Part shown: piece after piece, positions 37,221 to 46,669 of the stretch
How positions within the stretch are numbered: the stretch's first letter is position 1
Layout: each line of letters begins with the position of its first letter
Origin: Ctenosaura bakeri
Taxonomy: Eukaryota; Chordata; Lepidosauria; Squamata; Iguanidae
Assembly: GCA_948474755.1 (NCBI GenBank)
Contig: CAOLHI010002163.1
Coordinates: 186,001-250,000 of the forward strand
DNA length: 64,000 nt
Direction: 5' to 3'
Position numbers and translations under genes: made by a program
Notes under the pieces: generated by a model
The model's input: only the letters and a program-made list of their open reading frames with translations
Database searches by the model: none
What the model was told of the DNA's origin: nothing

Positions 37221-37258
37221 ATTTTTAAAAGAAGCTGCAAATTCAGCAACACCTGGTA
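37221..37258 (-). CDS. LIN52: LIN52, coding exon 3 (38 bp)
   Basis: A very short exon. With the last base of exon 2 it encodes LPGVAEFAASFKN; the human protein has Ser for the final Asn. It is flanked on the minus strand by acceptor TTTGTCTCCAG and donor AAT|GTAAGT. The 38-bp length keeps the frame between exons 2 and 4. Such a microexon is easily missed by ORF scanning. Confidence 0.95.
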
Positions 37259-38953
37259 CTGGAGACAAAGCAGATACAGCTACTGCAGTAGAATCTTCTG
37301 ATATCACTATACAACTTTAAAGGCAAATTACTAATATAATTACTTAATCTGCTAGAGGCATCCAGTATCCATTCATATCACATTTTACTTTACTCTCTAT
37401 TCTGCTAGTGTGTCAAGTCCAATATTAATCATATTGTTTCTACATTGACACATGTTACTGAGCAGTTACTTGTTTTTTTACTATTTTTCTCTCGTTGATC
37501 ACCAAAATGCATCTTTATGACACTTTTACTTGAAGCACTTATAGCACGCTTTCCCCATTTTCAATATGGCTAAATCCCACATAACTGTAACTAGGTTGCA
37601 CTGTGCCTAAGAATTTCTCATGTCTGTGCCTAAGAATCAATGTCCAAATCCAAAATGGGGAGGGGTAGGTTGAAAGTTATGGTGCAGCCCATGATCTGGA
37701 CCACTCTAAGAGCTGTCACAGTTAATGCTTTAACCACAGAATGAAGATGCAATTTGCATTGACACACAGACCAATGAATGACTTCCAACGCCACAAAGGC
37801 ACATCAGTTCTAGGTCTTCCCCTATTCCTGTTGCACTGGGAGGACTATCTACAATTTTTAAAAGTGCCACACTTATTTTTTTTTTAAATACACAGTCATC
37901 TTTCAATTTAGGATTAACTTCTAGTCACAAACACATTTAACCAGGCACAAAACCTATCACACAAAAGAGGACGGAAGCACACTGTTATCTCAAGAACTAG
38001 CCTAAAAGTACCAATTTCAGCCAAATTTTCTCTGGTTCAAGTTTAACTATGCTAACACTTGCTATCTTTTCAAAAAATTTCTGTACCACAGAAAAGTGAA
38101 AGTCCTACTGAAGAGCTGAGAATGCACTTTCCTCACCTAGCCCTGAAATGTTACATTTCTCTCCACTTTTACAATATAGGAATGTAATTACAACTATTCT
38201 TTTCCCCCAGTGTCTGAGAAATGAAAAAATATATCACTACTTTATTGCTGTTAAGAGTCCCATACTACTTTTAGTCACACTTAGTCAACAAGACATGTAG
38301 GTGTCACCAGAAAGAAGAGAAACAAACCATGAAACAAGAAATACATTTTACAGATTTTTCAGCTGCATAAACCAACACTGAGGAGCAGGCACATTAAATC
38401 ATCTCCCACAATCCTAATTAATCTAGAAAAGCTATAATAGGTAAGGGGAAGTGCAGGCTGTGGGCTGCACATGAGTGCTTTTAAGCCTCTAAGGCACTCT
38501 AGCACCTCCCTTTTTAAAGAATTACTTTGGCCAAAAACAACTTACAATTTCACCACATTTTTTGAACTCTCTGAGCCATTTTAAGCCCAGGAGAAGCCTT
38601 TTTTTGAAATGGAAATAAACCTCAAGTTGACTTCAGACTAAAAATGTGTGTGTGGGGGGGTGAGACTAAAATGTGGCAAGGCATGGGAGTGCATTTTTAT
38701 CCTTTTTCCAGAAAAAGTAACTTTTTTTCAGGGATGGAGTGCCTTCCAATCCCAGAAACAGCTCACCACTGAGATTTAATGTGTTTTTCTACTCACAACC
38801 TGCCAATGTGTGTTAAATGTCAAACCATACACACACTGAAAGGAGCACAACAATGAAAACTTACAATGGTAACTAAATAATGTTATACAATATTGAGCAT
38901 ATTTACTAAACGAAACAAAATTGGGCATGCTTGCATAAAGAAATATACACGTA

Positions 38954-39441
38954 CAGTCCTCCCTCTATATTCATGGGTTTGACCTTCACGAATTTGATTA
39001 TTCGGGAGGCACATGCTTGTCTCCCCCTGCCCCGCCGTTTACCCCAGGCTTGCCAAGGTTGTGTTTAAAATGGACATTTTTTTTCTTTTTGGGTGAGCAA
39101 ACCCTCCCTTCCATTGCTGGAGGCATGCCCCCTCTCCCCTGTGGCTGCACTTTTCTGCTGGATTGCTCAGGTGGTCTCTTTGCTCCTACCCCCCCTTTTC
39201 AGGATGGCCAATGGAAGTAACCAGTAGGGGAGAAATGTGCTTCTCTCCCTTAGAGGGGAAAGTACTGGTAAGCCTTTTACTGTGTCTTTTTCCTCCCTTG
39301 CTCTCAACACTGGGGCCAGAAGCAATGGAAGAAGAGGAGGGAGCTTTGGAGACGAATCATGAGGCTGGGAGTTCTTTGCGATTCTTCCATTTTCACAAGG
39401 GTTCTGTGCTTCTAGCCCTTGCGAATGTGGAGGGGCTACTG
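38954..39441. mobile_element. Tigger-like non-autonomous DNA element
   Basis: Left end CAGTCCTCCCTCTATATTCA and right end GTGGAGGGGCTACTG are inverted relatives, each flanked by TA (38,952-38,953 and 39,442-39,443). Beside the ends are TTCACGAATTTGATTATTCG and CCCTTGCGAATG, also matched in inverted form. A related copy is at 47,043-47,420. The GC-rich interior has no transposase. Confidence 0.65.
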
Positions 39442-39472
39442 TACATGTGAATGATGTCCCAAGACAAACTGA

Positions 39473-39672
39473 GGGCCTTTCTGCACTACACTGTTATAGT
39501 GCTATTATTCCACTTTCAACATCCTGTGGAATTCTGGGGTTTGTAGTTTATTGAGGCCAGAGCTCTCTGACTGAGAATTCTAAATGCCCCTCCCTAAACT
39601 GGAAACCCCAGGATTCCATAAGATGTTGAAAGTGGAATAGCAGCACTATAACAGTGTAGTGCAGAAAGGCCC
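39473..39672. mobile_element. Foldback MITE, family F, copy 2
   Basis: Termini GGGCCTTTCTGCACTACACT and its inverted counterpart AGTGTAGTGCAGAAAGGCCC enclose arms of roughly 75 bp. The central spacer carries GAGAGCTCTGGCC-type sequence like that in copies 44,257 and 49,067. The arms differ at several sites, so this copy is older than those near the promoter. Confidence 0.85.
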
Positions 39673-40111
39673 TGGGACAGAATAATAAGTGCCTCTGATT
39701 TTTATTCTCCCACAAAAGAAAAGTGTCTTCTCCGTTTCTTAAGGCAGGGTGTGGAAAGTGCACACTACAGGACCTAATCTGTTCCCAACTTCTCTGCTTT
39801 TTCTGGGGATGGGAAAGAGTGAATTACCTCTTCTAGAAGTTTCCAAGAGCCATTATTCACCTTTTAAACAGATTGCAGTTCATTTAACACCCCACTGCTT
39901 AACATCAAACTGTATAATTTTTTTCAAAAGCAGAAGCTGATTTCCAGCCACTTCTGGGTTCTGCTTTTTTGGCATTATTGCAGTCCATGAAGCCACTGCA
40001 GTGTCCTGACAAAACTGTCCACCCACTTTCTCTATGGGGCTCTTAATTATTAATCCTCCACAACAATTGTCAGCATCTCCCTTGATGAAGAATGAAAAGT
40101 CAGAGCACACT

Positions 40112-40316
40112 GGCTGGTGTTCTGTGGTTCAAGTTGACTGTGATTTACAATGACCTTAGCATAGACTTTCAGAGGAGGTTTTACCACTGCCTTTCTCTTA
40201 GGCTGACTGTGTGATTGTGACTTGCCCAAAGTAACCTGGTGGGTTTCCATGGCTGAGGGAGCATTCAAATTTTGGTCTCCTTAACAGTCCAACAGTTAAA
40301 CCACTACACATACGGG
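40112..40316 (-). mobile_element. tRNA-headed MIR-like SINE (decayed)
   Basis: The plus strand shows CTTTCAGAGGAGGTTTTACC, GACTTGCCCAAAGTAACCTG, GGGTTTCCATGGCTGAG and CAGTTAAACCACTACACA. These are the complement of the SINE core and tRNA-like head. Confidence 0.65.
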
Positions 40317-40427
40317 TTCTTAAGGTAGTTATATAAATAAGGCATTTACAAGCTACCTAGCCTATGTAGTCACTTTTGTAAGGTGAATTTTGAAAATTAT
40401 TTGGGCTGCAAATGAAAAATTATTTAC

Positions 40428-40515
40428 TATTTATTTATTTATTTATTTATTTATTTGTATCCCACCTCTTCATATGGATCGAGGCGGCGAACAACTTACA
40501 AATAGCATGTATTTC
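40428..40515 (-). mobile_element. L2-like LINE 3' tail with (TTTA)n
   Basis: A TTTA run (about 40,428-40,456) leads into TGTATCCCACCTCTTCATAT and CGAGGCGGCGAACAACTTAC. This is the complement of the GCCGCCTCGA...GATACAAATAAAT ending of squamate L2-like LINEs. Confidence 0.6.
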
Positions 40516-40704
40516 TGTACAATGCAAACATAACAAAGAATCTTGAGGTACCCTTAAAGATAAGTTAAGGAACCTGTAGTCCTGGTCTCCAGGAGTCCTA
40601 ATCCAACATTCAACCCACTAGTCAAATCGGCTCCTTACGGGAGACTGCTGCCAGCTATAGAACTTCTCCCCGCTTCTCATATTTCCCACTCAAGTACAAC
40701 TTAC

Positions 40705-40779
40705 ATTGCTCTGGCCAGAGGTCAGGTGATGCTCGGTCCAACTTCTCAAAGCTCAGCAATGAAGCCTCCAAGTCTGTGC
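40705..40779 (-). CDS. LIN52: LIN52, coding exon 2 (75 bp)
   Basis: Encodes TDLEASLLSFEKLDRASPD followed by LWPEQ, identical to human LIN52 as I recall it. It contains two known functional sites. LLSFEKL (LxSxExL) docks in the p107/p130 pocket. The serine in DRASPD is equivalent to human Ser28, the DYRK1A site whose phosphorylation drives DREAM assembly; it would be residue 24 here. Minus-strand acceptor GCTGTTCTAG and donor CAAT|GTAAGT are canonical, and the phase matches exons 1 and 3. Confidence 0.97.
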
Positions 40780-41831
40780 CTAGAACAGCATCATATAACT
40801 ACTAAGTGGTATAAAAACGCAATAAAATATATCACATATAAAAGCAACTATTTTAGGCCAAAAAGCCAGAGCACATTCATGGAAGTGCAACATTCATTTA
40901 GGATGTGGAACCTGTATGAAGAAGCTAGATACAGTATCCTACAGAATCTGATTAGATATGAGCTGAAACATAAAAAGGGGACATTCTGTCCCCTTTCCCA
41001 CATGCCCTGCCTGACTGATACTCCAACAGATAAGGATGCATTCCTAAGCATGCTTATTTGGGACAAAGCCTGACTCGACTCAACTGAATTACTTCTGGTT
41101 AAACATGAATGACAACAGTTGTGTTGCAGACTTCAGAGATAGGAGACCACAGAGTTGGAAAAAGAGTAAAGTTTATTTAACGTGCGGGCTCAGGCTGGGT
41201 CACCCCAGAAAATCCAAGAGCCCTGAAATAAGGTTACACAGTTATTTTATAGACACAGCATATAAGTTTCATTTTCCTGCCCTTTGAATCTCGCAACACA
41301 GCACATTTCTCCTTTTGTTGATACTTCAGAAAGCTACACTGACCCTTCTTCTTAATAATACAGGAACTGTGCTTATCTGCTACTGAGACAACTAGCATTC
41401 TGCACCTTGACATTTCACCTACTCCTGAGCAGCTTCTTCAGACTGCTTCCATATTTCTGTTAATTCTTCTGCTATAATTATGCGCATATCGAGGCATTAG
41501 AGCAGATATTTTTCAGGAGAATCTTTTCCAAACATTCTATAGACTTAACCATATTTTATAATTATATATGGGGTCCCTGCTTCAGTTGCAAGAGTTACCA
41601 AGAAGCCAAACGCTACCATTCCTATGTACACCCTCCATGAAAAGAAAAACGTACAGCTACCTTATTTCAAAACAGACTCCTTGCTCTACCGACCTCTGCT
41701 CAGGCCTATTCTGACTGGCCACAGGTGTTCGTGGTTCCAGGCAGAGAGGTTTTTCCCCGTCCGGCAACTAGAGAGCTTTTGAAACGGATAAATCTACCTC
41801 ACGCTCGGTAGTTCATTTAGCCAAAGACGAA

Positions 41832-41969
41832 GGTCATTTCCGCACTAGACTGTTATAGCGCTATTATTCCACTTTCAACGTCCTATCGAATCCCGGGGCA
41901 AACCCCAGGGTTCCATAAGATGTTGAAAGCGGAATAATAGCGCTATAACAGTCTAGTGCAGAAGTGGAC
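41832..41969. mobile_element. Foldback MITE, family F, copy 3
   Basis: Left arm GGTCATTTCCGCACTAGACT and right arm AGTCTAGTGCAGAAGTGG are inverted partners, with GCGCTATTATTCCACTTTCA and its complement inside. The centre is shortened by loss of part of one arm. It lies in LIN52 intron 1, about 400 bp inside the gene. Confidence 0.85.
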
Positions 41970-42043
41970 TATGATTCTGGATCTGAGCAGTTAAGGGAAA
42001 CTCTTGAACGAGGAACCGATGTTAGTCCTGCTCTGCTAACGTC

Positions 42044-42223
42044 GGCCTTTTCCGCACGACACTCTTATAGCGCGATTATTCCACTTTCAACCTCCTAGGG
42101 AATCCTGGGGTTTGCAGCTTCGAGAGGGGCCTGCCGGCCCCTCTCGAAGCTGCAAACCCCAGGATTCCCTAGGAGGTTGAAAGTGGAATAATCGCGCTAT
42201 AAGAGTGTCGTGTGGAAAAGGCC
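42044..42223. mobile_element. Foldback MITE, family F, copy 4: near-perfect 180-bp palindrome
   Basis: Two 88-bp arms separated by the 4-bp loop TGCC. I find one mismatch (CCGCAC against CCACAC at equivalent arm positions). The arms start GGCCTTTTCCGCACGACACT and reach CTTCGAGAGGGGCC at the loop. It lies in LIN52 intron 1, about 140 bp from the end of exon 1. Confidence 0.92.
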
Positions 42224-42361
42224 TTACATATGCGCTTTCACGCCAATGCATCGCATGCGTGCTAACTCAAAAGCCAGCACATAGAAATAAGGATTAACTC
42301 TCCAACTGACAAGACACAGAAGCCACTCGAACACTTAAACCATCTCCTCAGCATCTCTCAC

Positions 42362-42380
42362 CTTCCGTAGAAACCGCCAT
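42362..42380 (-). CDS. LIN52: LIN52, coding exon 1 (19 bp, start codon)
   Basis: Encodes M-A-V-S-T-E plus one base of Gly, joining exon 2 as MAVSTEGTDLEAS. LIN52 is the smallest subunit of the MuvB core, which with p130/E2F forms DREAM (repression in quiescence) and with B-MYB/FOXM1 activates late cell-cycle genes in the nucleus. The ATG was chosen because the donor GAAG|GTGAGAG follows it in the phase needed by exon 2. A start 10 bases upstream, used in the human protein, is not usable here: it reads ATG GGC TAA. The ATG sits in an AAGATGGCGG (YY1-like) context. Final coding exon not found, so the gene is partial in this window. Confidence 0.88.
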
Positions 42381-42745
42381 CTTAGCCCATCACGTGACAT
42401 CCGACTCCCCTCCCACTCCCTTCACGCGGGAGTCTAAACACCACGGTTCACTTTCCAAAGAGCGCCTTCGGAGATCCCGAGACCGAGGCTATGGGAAAAA
42501 CGAGACGTCCAGTCAGATTCCGTCTAGAGGGGGCGTTGACGGCCAAATAGCCAATGACAACCTGAGGGCGACCGGGTGGCGGGAGGACCCGGCGAGTTCA
42601 ATATCTCATTGGCTGGCAGAGGCTCAAGGGGCGGAGAACGTGCTTAGGATCACGATGCCATTGGCCGGCCGCGATGCTCGGGCGGAGCCTGACTGTCGAG
42701 CTGGAGGTGGGCGGGGCTCTCTTGGAGCGAGTGGTCGTTCTCAGA
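42381..42745. promoter_or_regulatory. Bidirectional CpG-island promoter of LIN52 and ALDH6A1
   Basis: 365 bp separate the two start codons, and CpG-rich sequence continues to about 43,100. There are three CCAAT boxes: CCAAT at 42,551-42,555, ATTGG at 42,608-42,612 and ATTGG at 42,660-42,664. Their spacing of about 50 bp is typical of NF-Y promoters. CACGTGAC near 42,391 is an E-box (USF/MYC type), and the LIN52 start overlaps AAGATGGCGG, a YY1-like site. No TATA box is evident. Transcription start sites cannot be fixed from sequence alone. Confidence 0.85.
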
Positions 42746-42802
42746 ATGGCGTTGGCGGCTGCGGTCCGGGGGTCGCAGGGAGGGCGGCGCCTGTGGTTCG
42801 GG
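42746..42802 (+). CDS. ALDH6A1: ALDH6A1, coding exon 1 (57 bp, start codon)
   Basis: Encodes MALAAAVRGSQGGRRLWFG, an arginine-containing start with no acidic residues, as expected of a mitochondrial targeting peptide. ALDH6A1 is CoA-acylating methylmalonate-semialdehyde dehydrogenase, which makes propionyl-CoA (and acetyl-CoA from malonate semialdehyde) in the matrix during valine and thymine breakdown. The ATG has an AGAATGG context. The donor GGG|GTGAGA leaves phase 0, matching exon 2. First-exon sequence is poorly conserved, so the assignment rests on position, phase and composition. About 144 of roughly 535 codons are in this window; the catalytic cysteine is beyond it. Confidence 0.85.
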
Positions 42803-43211
42803 GTGAGATTGCGCGGCGGAGCGCCTCTGAGGGGGAGGGGTTCCCGTGGCCTCTGCGCGCGAGCTTCGGGTCTGTCAGGCGCGGGAGGGGCGAGCTGGTC
42901 CTTTCGTCCCTCGTACCCTCCGTCCCCCTCTGGGAAGATGGGAGAGGAAAAGCGAGCGTGAAGCAGCAGAGCGGAGCCGCGGAGCGGGGCCGACCTTCGG
43001 CCTCTGTGGCTGTGGCCACGCCCCCTCGCCAGGGGAGTCCGCCAGGTGCCCTCGCAGCCGAAGCAGGGCTTGGGAAAGTTCCTTCTGGATCGCTGGGTTA
43101 CTTTTGTAGCCCCTCCAAAAGAAAGTAACTTTTCCAGACCCAGCCAGGACTTCAGACCAGCATTGAGCTCACAACGCCGTGTTTCGGATTCATAACGCGC
43201 GTGTATTCTTA

Positions 43212-43332
43212 GGCCATGTCCGCACGAGCCTGTTATAGCGCGATGATTCCACTTTCAACCTCCTCTGGAATCCTGGGGTTTGCAGTTTCGGGAGGGGCCT
43301 CAAGGATATTGAGAGCGGAATAATAGGACTAT
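43212..43332. mobile_element. Foldback MITE, family F, copy 5 (right arm mostly lost)
   Basis: A full left arm (GGCCATGTCCGCACGAGCCT to TTTCGGGAGGGGCC) is followed by a short rearranged remnant, TTGAGAGCGGAATAATAGG. The next copy starts immediately at 43,333. The left arm is nearly identical to that of copy 6, so the two may have arisen by tandem duplication. Confidence 0.85.
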
Positions 43333-43512
43333 GGCCATGTCCACACTAGCCTGTTATAGCGCGATGATTCCACTTTCAACCTCCTCTGGAATCCTGGGGT
43401 TTGCAGTTTCGGGAGGGGCCAGATGGCCCCTCCCGAAACTGCAAACCCCAGGATTCCAGAGGAGGTTGAAAGTGGAATCATCGCGCTATAACAGGCTAGT
43501 GCGGAAATGGCC
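43333..43512. mobile_element. Foldback MITE, family F, copy 6: near-perfect 180-bp palindrome
   Basis: Two 89-bp arms meet at a 2-bp centre and differ at only two positions, both in the first 12 bases. Left end GGCCATGTCCACACTAGCCT; right end complementary to GGCCATTTCCGCACTAGCCT. It lies in ALDH6A1 intron 1, about 530 bp from exon 1. Confidence 0.92.
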
Positions 43513-43928
43513 TTGGAGTATCTGGAACGTCGTGCCAAATGTAACTCTAGCGAATGTCGCTGAGCCTGCGCAACTGCTTAAGCGCGCGAGGGGTGCCGTC
43601 TGGCTGCTGGGTCCAGACATTCTTTGCAGAAACCGTCTTAAAGGATCCACTGCCACTTGCTCTATCTTTGCATTAGAAACTAAAGCTAAAGAAACTGTTT
43701 AGTTTAGAACAAGAATCGGGTATGGGCGGACATTCCAGATATTGCTGGATTGCGCTTGTCAGCTGTGGTCACCACACTGATGGGTAATTCACGAGGGTGG
43801 TTGTAGTGCCACGATAGCTGGAGTGGTGCATGCTGTCAATCCATTTTGGAATCTAACATTTAGATGGCACTTTGCCAAAACGTTTTTATTAAAGGCTGTA
43901 ATTTCTGGTATATGCTGGAGACCTACTA

Positions 43929-44885
43929 CAGTAGGTCCCCAATGTCTGCAAGAGATAACGTGCCCAGACTTAAGAGGGAGGGTGAAAAATATGGATACTA
44001 CTAAACACTGTATTTTGACCCCCAGGCCATGTGAGGCAGGAAGGGAGGGAAGCAGTTCCACCGCCAGGCTCCTCCTTCCTACCTTCCTGGTGAGCAGCCC
44101 CCTCCCTAGGAGCCAAATCTGGGAGAAAGCCTGGCTGCTTGGAGCCGTGTGCCTCTCTTGGCTAAGAAAGGAGTATTCGTCTTCTTCCTTGGCTGAGAGG
44201 TGCATGGTTTCACAGAGCTGGGCTTTCCGTGCTTTCTGGCTGCAGAAGGAGTCTCCGGCCGTTTCCGCACTAGACTGTTATAGCGCTATCATTCCACTTT
44301 CGATATCCTATGGAATCCTGGGGTTTGTAGTTTAGGGAGGAGCCTTTAAGATTCTCAGCCAGAGAGCTACAAACTACAAATCCCAGAATTCCACAGGATG
44401 TTGAAAGTGGAATAATAGCACTATAGCAGTGTAGTGCGGAAATGGCTTCCATCTCCTTCCCCGACTCAAGGAAGCCCATGGTTTCTGGAAGCCAAGCCTC
44501 CCATGTCTCTCTTGGCCAAGGAAGGAATGTCAGCCAACAGAAGGGAGCCTTGCACCTATCTTGGCTGGAGGGAGACTCCTTCTCTGGATGAGAGGCATAG
44601 GAATGCCAGCTGCACCTTGCTGTGCACCTTGTTTGGCCTGGGATGGAGAAAGACTCCTTTATCAGCTAAGAGAGGAAGTTGTGTCCCTTCTTTGGCCAAG
44701 AATGGAGGAAGACTCCTTCCTCTGCCTAGAGAGGTGTGGGAAGCACAGCCATGCTTCGCCATGCACCTCTCAGCCCAGCTGTGCAAAGCAAGGATCCTAG
44801 CTGGCAGCAGCAGCCATGGTGCTGGAGTGGATCATGGGTAAGCGAAGCCAGGGATACTGGTTTAGCAAATACTGGGGTACTGCTG
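43929..44885. mobile_element. Tigger-like DNA element with internal degenerate tandem units
   Basis: Left end CAGTAGGTCCCCAATGTCTG and right end AAATACTGGGGTACTGCTG are imperfect inverted copies, each bordered by TA. The interior shows repeated, diverged units with CTTGGC(C/T), AAG, GAGACTCCTT and GAGAGGTG words (44,150-44,250 and 44,450-44,780). A family F foldback MITE (44,257-44,446) interrupts them. No transposase frame is visible. Confidence 0.55.
44257..44446. mobile_element. Foldback MITE, family F, copy 7 (nested)
   Basis: Left arm GGCCGTTTCCGCACTAGACT and right arm GTGTAGTGCGGAAATGGC frame a centre with AGGATTCCATAGGAT-type sequence and CAGCCAGAGAGCT. It lies within the Tigger-like element at 43,929-44,885 and is therefore younger than it. 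Confidence 0.85.
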
Positions 44886-45269
44886 TATATATATTTTCCT
44901 GGAAATGAGTCTTGTGACATTTCATGCTGGTAAGGTTACAGTTACCTTGGATCAGCTACTTTGAATGTAACTCAGCTTGGAGAATAAGGGGTCAGAGTTG
45001 GTTGGGCTAGAGGGAATGTTCTGATCATTTTACTGTGTCTCCCTGTTTCTTAAATTGGACAGTTCAATGCTTTATAGCCATTATGAACATCTTTGCTAAA
45101 CAATTTATGTCCTTATGAAGTTAATGTATGGATCATAGAGACATATGGATGGCAGAACCAAAAATCAAAAGTGTCTTTGAAGTGACAATGTGCTATTTGT
45201 TTCCTGTAGTCCAGGGGTCATTCGAGACAAGTTGTTCTTGAAGTGAATTGACTGCTGGATGTACTTTAT

Positions 45270-45492
45270 TACTGTGTACCTGTAATATATGTGGGGGTAC
45301 CATTCCAGGGACCCCCACATAAAACAAAAAACACAAGGTATCATGTCCCATTATAATCAGTGGAAGGAATGTGCATGCACTTGCAGCAGCATGAACATGT
45401 GCCTGCCACATCCATTGACTATAATGGGACACGATGCTTTGCACAACCTTGCATTTATGCATGTGGAGGCTGTGTGGGAGGGGCCCCTACTG
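45270..45492. mobile_element. Tigger-like MITE, family T, copy 2
   Basis: Shares CCACATAAAACAAAAAACAC, CATCCATTGACTATAATGGG and GGGAGGGGCCCCTACTG with the copy at 35,129-35,348. The right end is followed by TA. The left end is more decayed, so its border is approximate. Confidence 0.6.
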
Positions 45493-45544
45493 TATTGCCC
45501 CCTGTGCAAAGACGGCAAGAGATTACACAAGTATCTGGAAAGGA

Positions 45545-45955
45545 ATGTTATTATTATTTATCCATTTTATTTCACACCTTTCTTCCAAAACTAGAAGTCA
45601 AGCCTGCTTACATAAATTAAAACAACTGCAGATAAAAACACATGTAAGTAAAAACATACAAGAAGTTATTCTTAAGGTGTGATTAAACTATCTGTATAAT
45701 AAAACAATTGAAAAGAAATCCATTAAAAAAGCAAAAGATAAAAATCAAGAGAACCTACTATGAAAGGCCCTTGTAACCAGTTCCCAAAAGCCTGATGGAA
45801 TAGAGAAGTGTTCACCTGCTGATGGAGAACAGCAAAGGAGGGAACTATTCCAACTTCCCTGGGAGTTGTGTTCAGAGCCTAGGAGCAGCTATGCAGAAGG
45901 CCTTTGAGTCCCAGTTCTGGGGAAATGGTGGGATATAAATGAATATAGAGAAAGA
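45545..45955 (-). mobile_element. L2-like LINE 3' region
   Basis: The plus strand starts with TTATTATTATTTATCCATTT and TTCACACCTTTCTTCC, the complement of a GATATAAATAAATAAT-type tail. Further right comes AACTTCCCTGGGAGTTGTG and AGGAGCAGCTATGCAGAAGG, the complement of a LINE 3' coding/UTR stretch also seen at 49,885-51,077. No intact frame. Confidence 0.5.
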
Positions 45956-46609
45956 AAGAATTGGCAACAGGAGAGAATGTGGTCTAGCAAAGAGAAACAC
46001 ACTAACATAGTATTGAAGAGACAGTGATAAAAAGTATGTAAGGCTGACATTGTTCAAATTTACCCCTACTTCTCCGCATGTTAAATTTAGAGTGTACATT
46101 CTTTAATTCTTTTTGCTTAAGAGGCTACACAAAATGTCATGTGAACCATCTGTATTATGATTACGCCATCACAGTGATAAACTACTGCAATTTAAAAAAG
46201 AAAAGCTACACCAAGCCCTGGATGAATTTCAGGTAGGAGGGTCTCCCTGTAGAACTCCTACATCATGGGTAGGCCACTACTGGGGGACAGAGAGCCGCAC
46301 TGGCACAGTAGTGTTGCCAGGCTTTATTCTGTAGCAGCAGTTAAAAAAACAAGGCTTTCTTGTTGAAAAAAAGTGTTCATGCTTCAACAGGCCTCATTTA
46401 CAAATAGCATTGTGTTTCAGGAGTCTTCTAGGTCTATGATTCCACTTTTACACAAGGTACATGGGAAGCATAAGCCTTGTTTTAAGGAGGAAAGTTTTTT
46501 GTACGGGGATCCTCAAAGAACTAAAAACAACAAGGGAGTGTGCCTTGCTCAAGATGAGTATTCCTTGCCGCACTGAATTAGTTTTGTGTTCCTGCTATTC
46601 TGCTTTCAG

Positions 46610-46669
46610 ATCCCTAGGAAAATAACTTTCAGCTGGGAGTCTTCATCATTCTATTCATCCTCTTCAGTG
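46610..46669 (+). CDS. ALDH6A1: ALDH6A1, coding exon 2 (60 bp)
   Basis: Encodes IPRKITFSWESSSFYSSSSV. The human protein has a similar serine-rich stretch ending SSSV before PTVKLF. This is the second half of the targeting region, where cleavage is expected. The acceptor CTGCTTTCAG and donor GTG|GTAAGG are canonical, and both borders are phase 0. Conservation is modest, as is normal for transit peptides, but position and phase fit exactly. Confidence 0.9.

Larger units (their letters stand above)
37259..40704 (-). other. LIN52 intron 2
   Basis: 3.45 kb with donor GTAAGT and acceptor TTTGTCTCCAG. The first 1.7 kb (37,260-38,950) shows no repeat I can name. The rest is a Tigger-like element, a foldback MITE, a SINE and a LINE tail. 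Confidence 0.9.
40780..42361 (-). other. LIN52 intron 1
   Basis: 1.58 kb with donor GTGAGAG and acceptor GCTGTTCTAG. Two foldback MITEs lie within 550 bp of exon 1. The stretch 41,100-41,500 includes AGTAAAGTTTATTTAACGTG, possibly a decayed LTR read backwards; this is unproven. Confidence 0.88.
42803..46609 (+). other. ALDH6A1 intron 1
   Basis: 3.8 kb. The first 300 bp are CpG-island sequence. Then come two adjacent foldback MITEs, a Tigger-like element with a nested MITE, a family T MITE and LINE-tail sequence. Unannotated gaps (43,513-43,928, 44,890-45,260, 45,960-46,600) show nothing definable. Confidence 0.88.

Noticed and set aside
42394..43128. 244-codon plus-strand open frame across the CpG island
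   Set aside because: It spans the promoter, ALDH6A1 exon 1 in a different frame and the intron 1 donor. Length is explained by few stop codons in GC-rich DNA.
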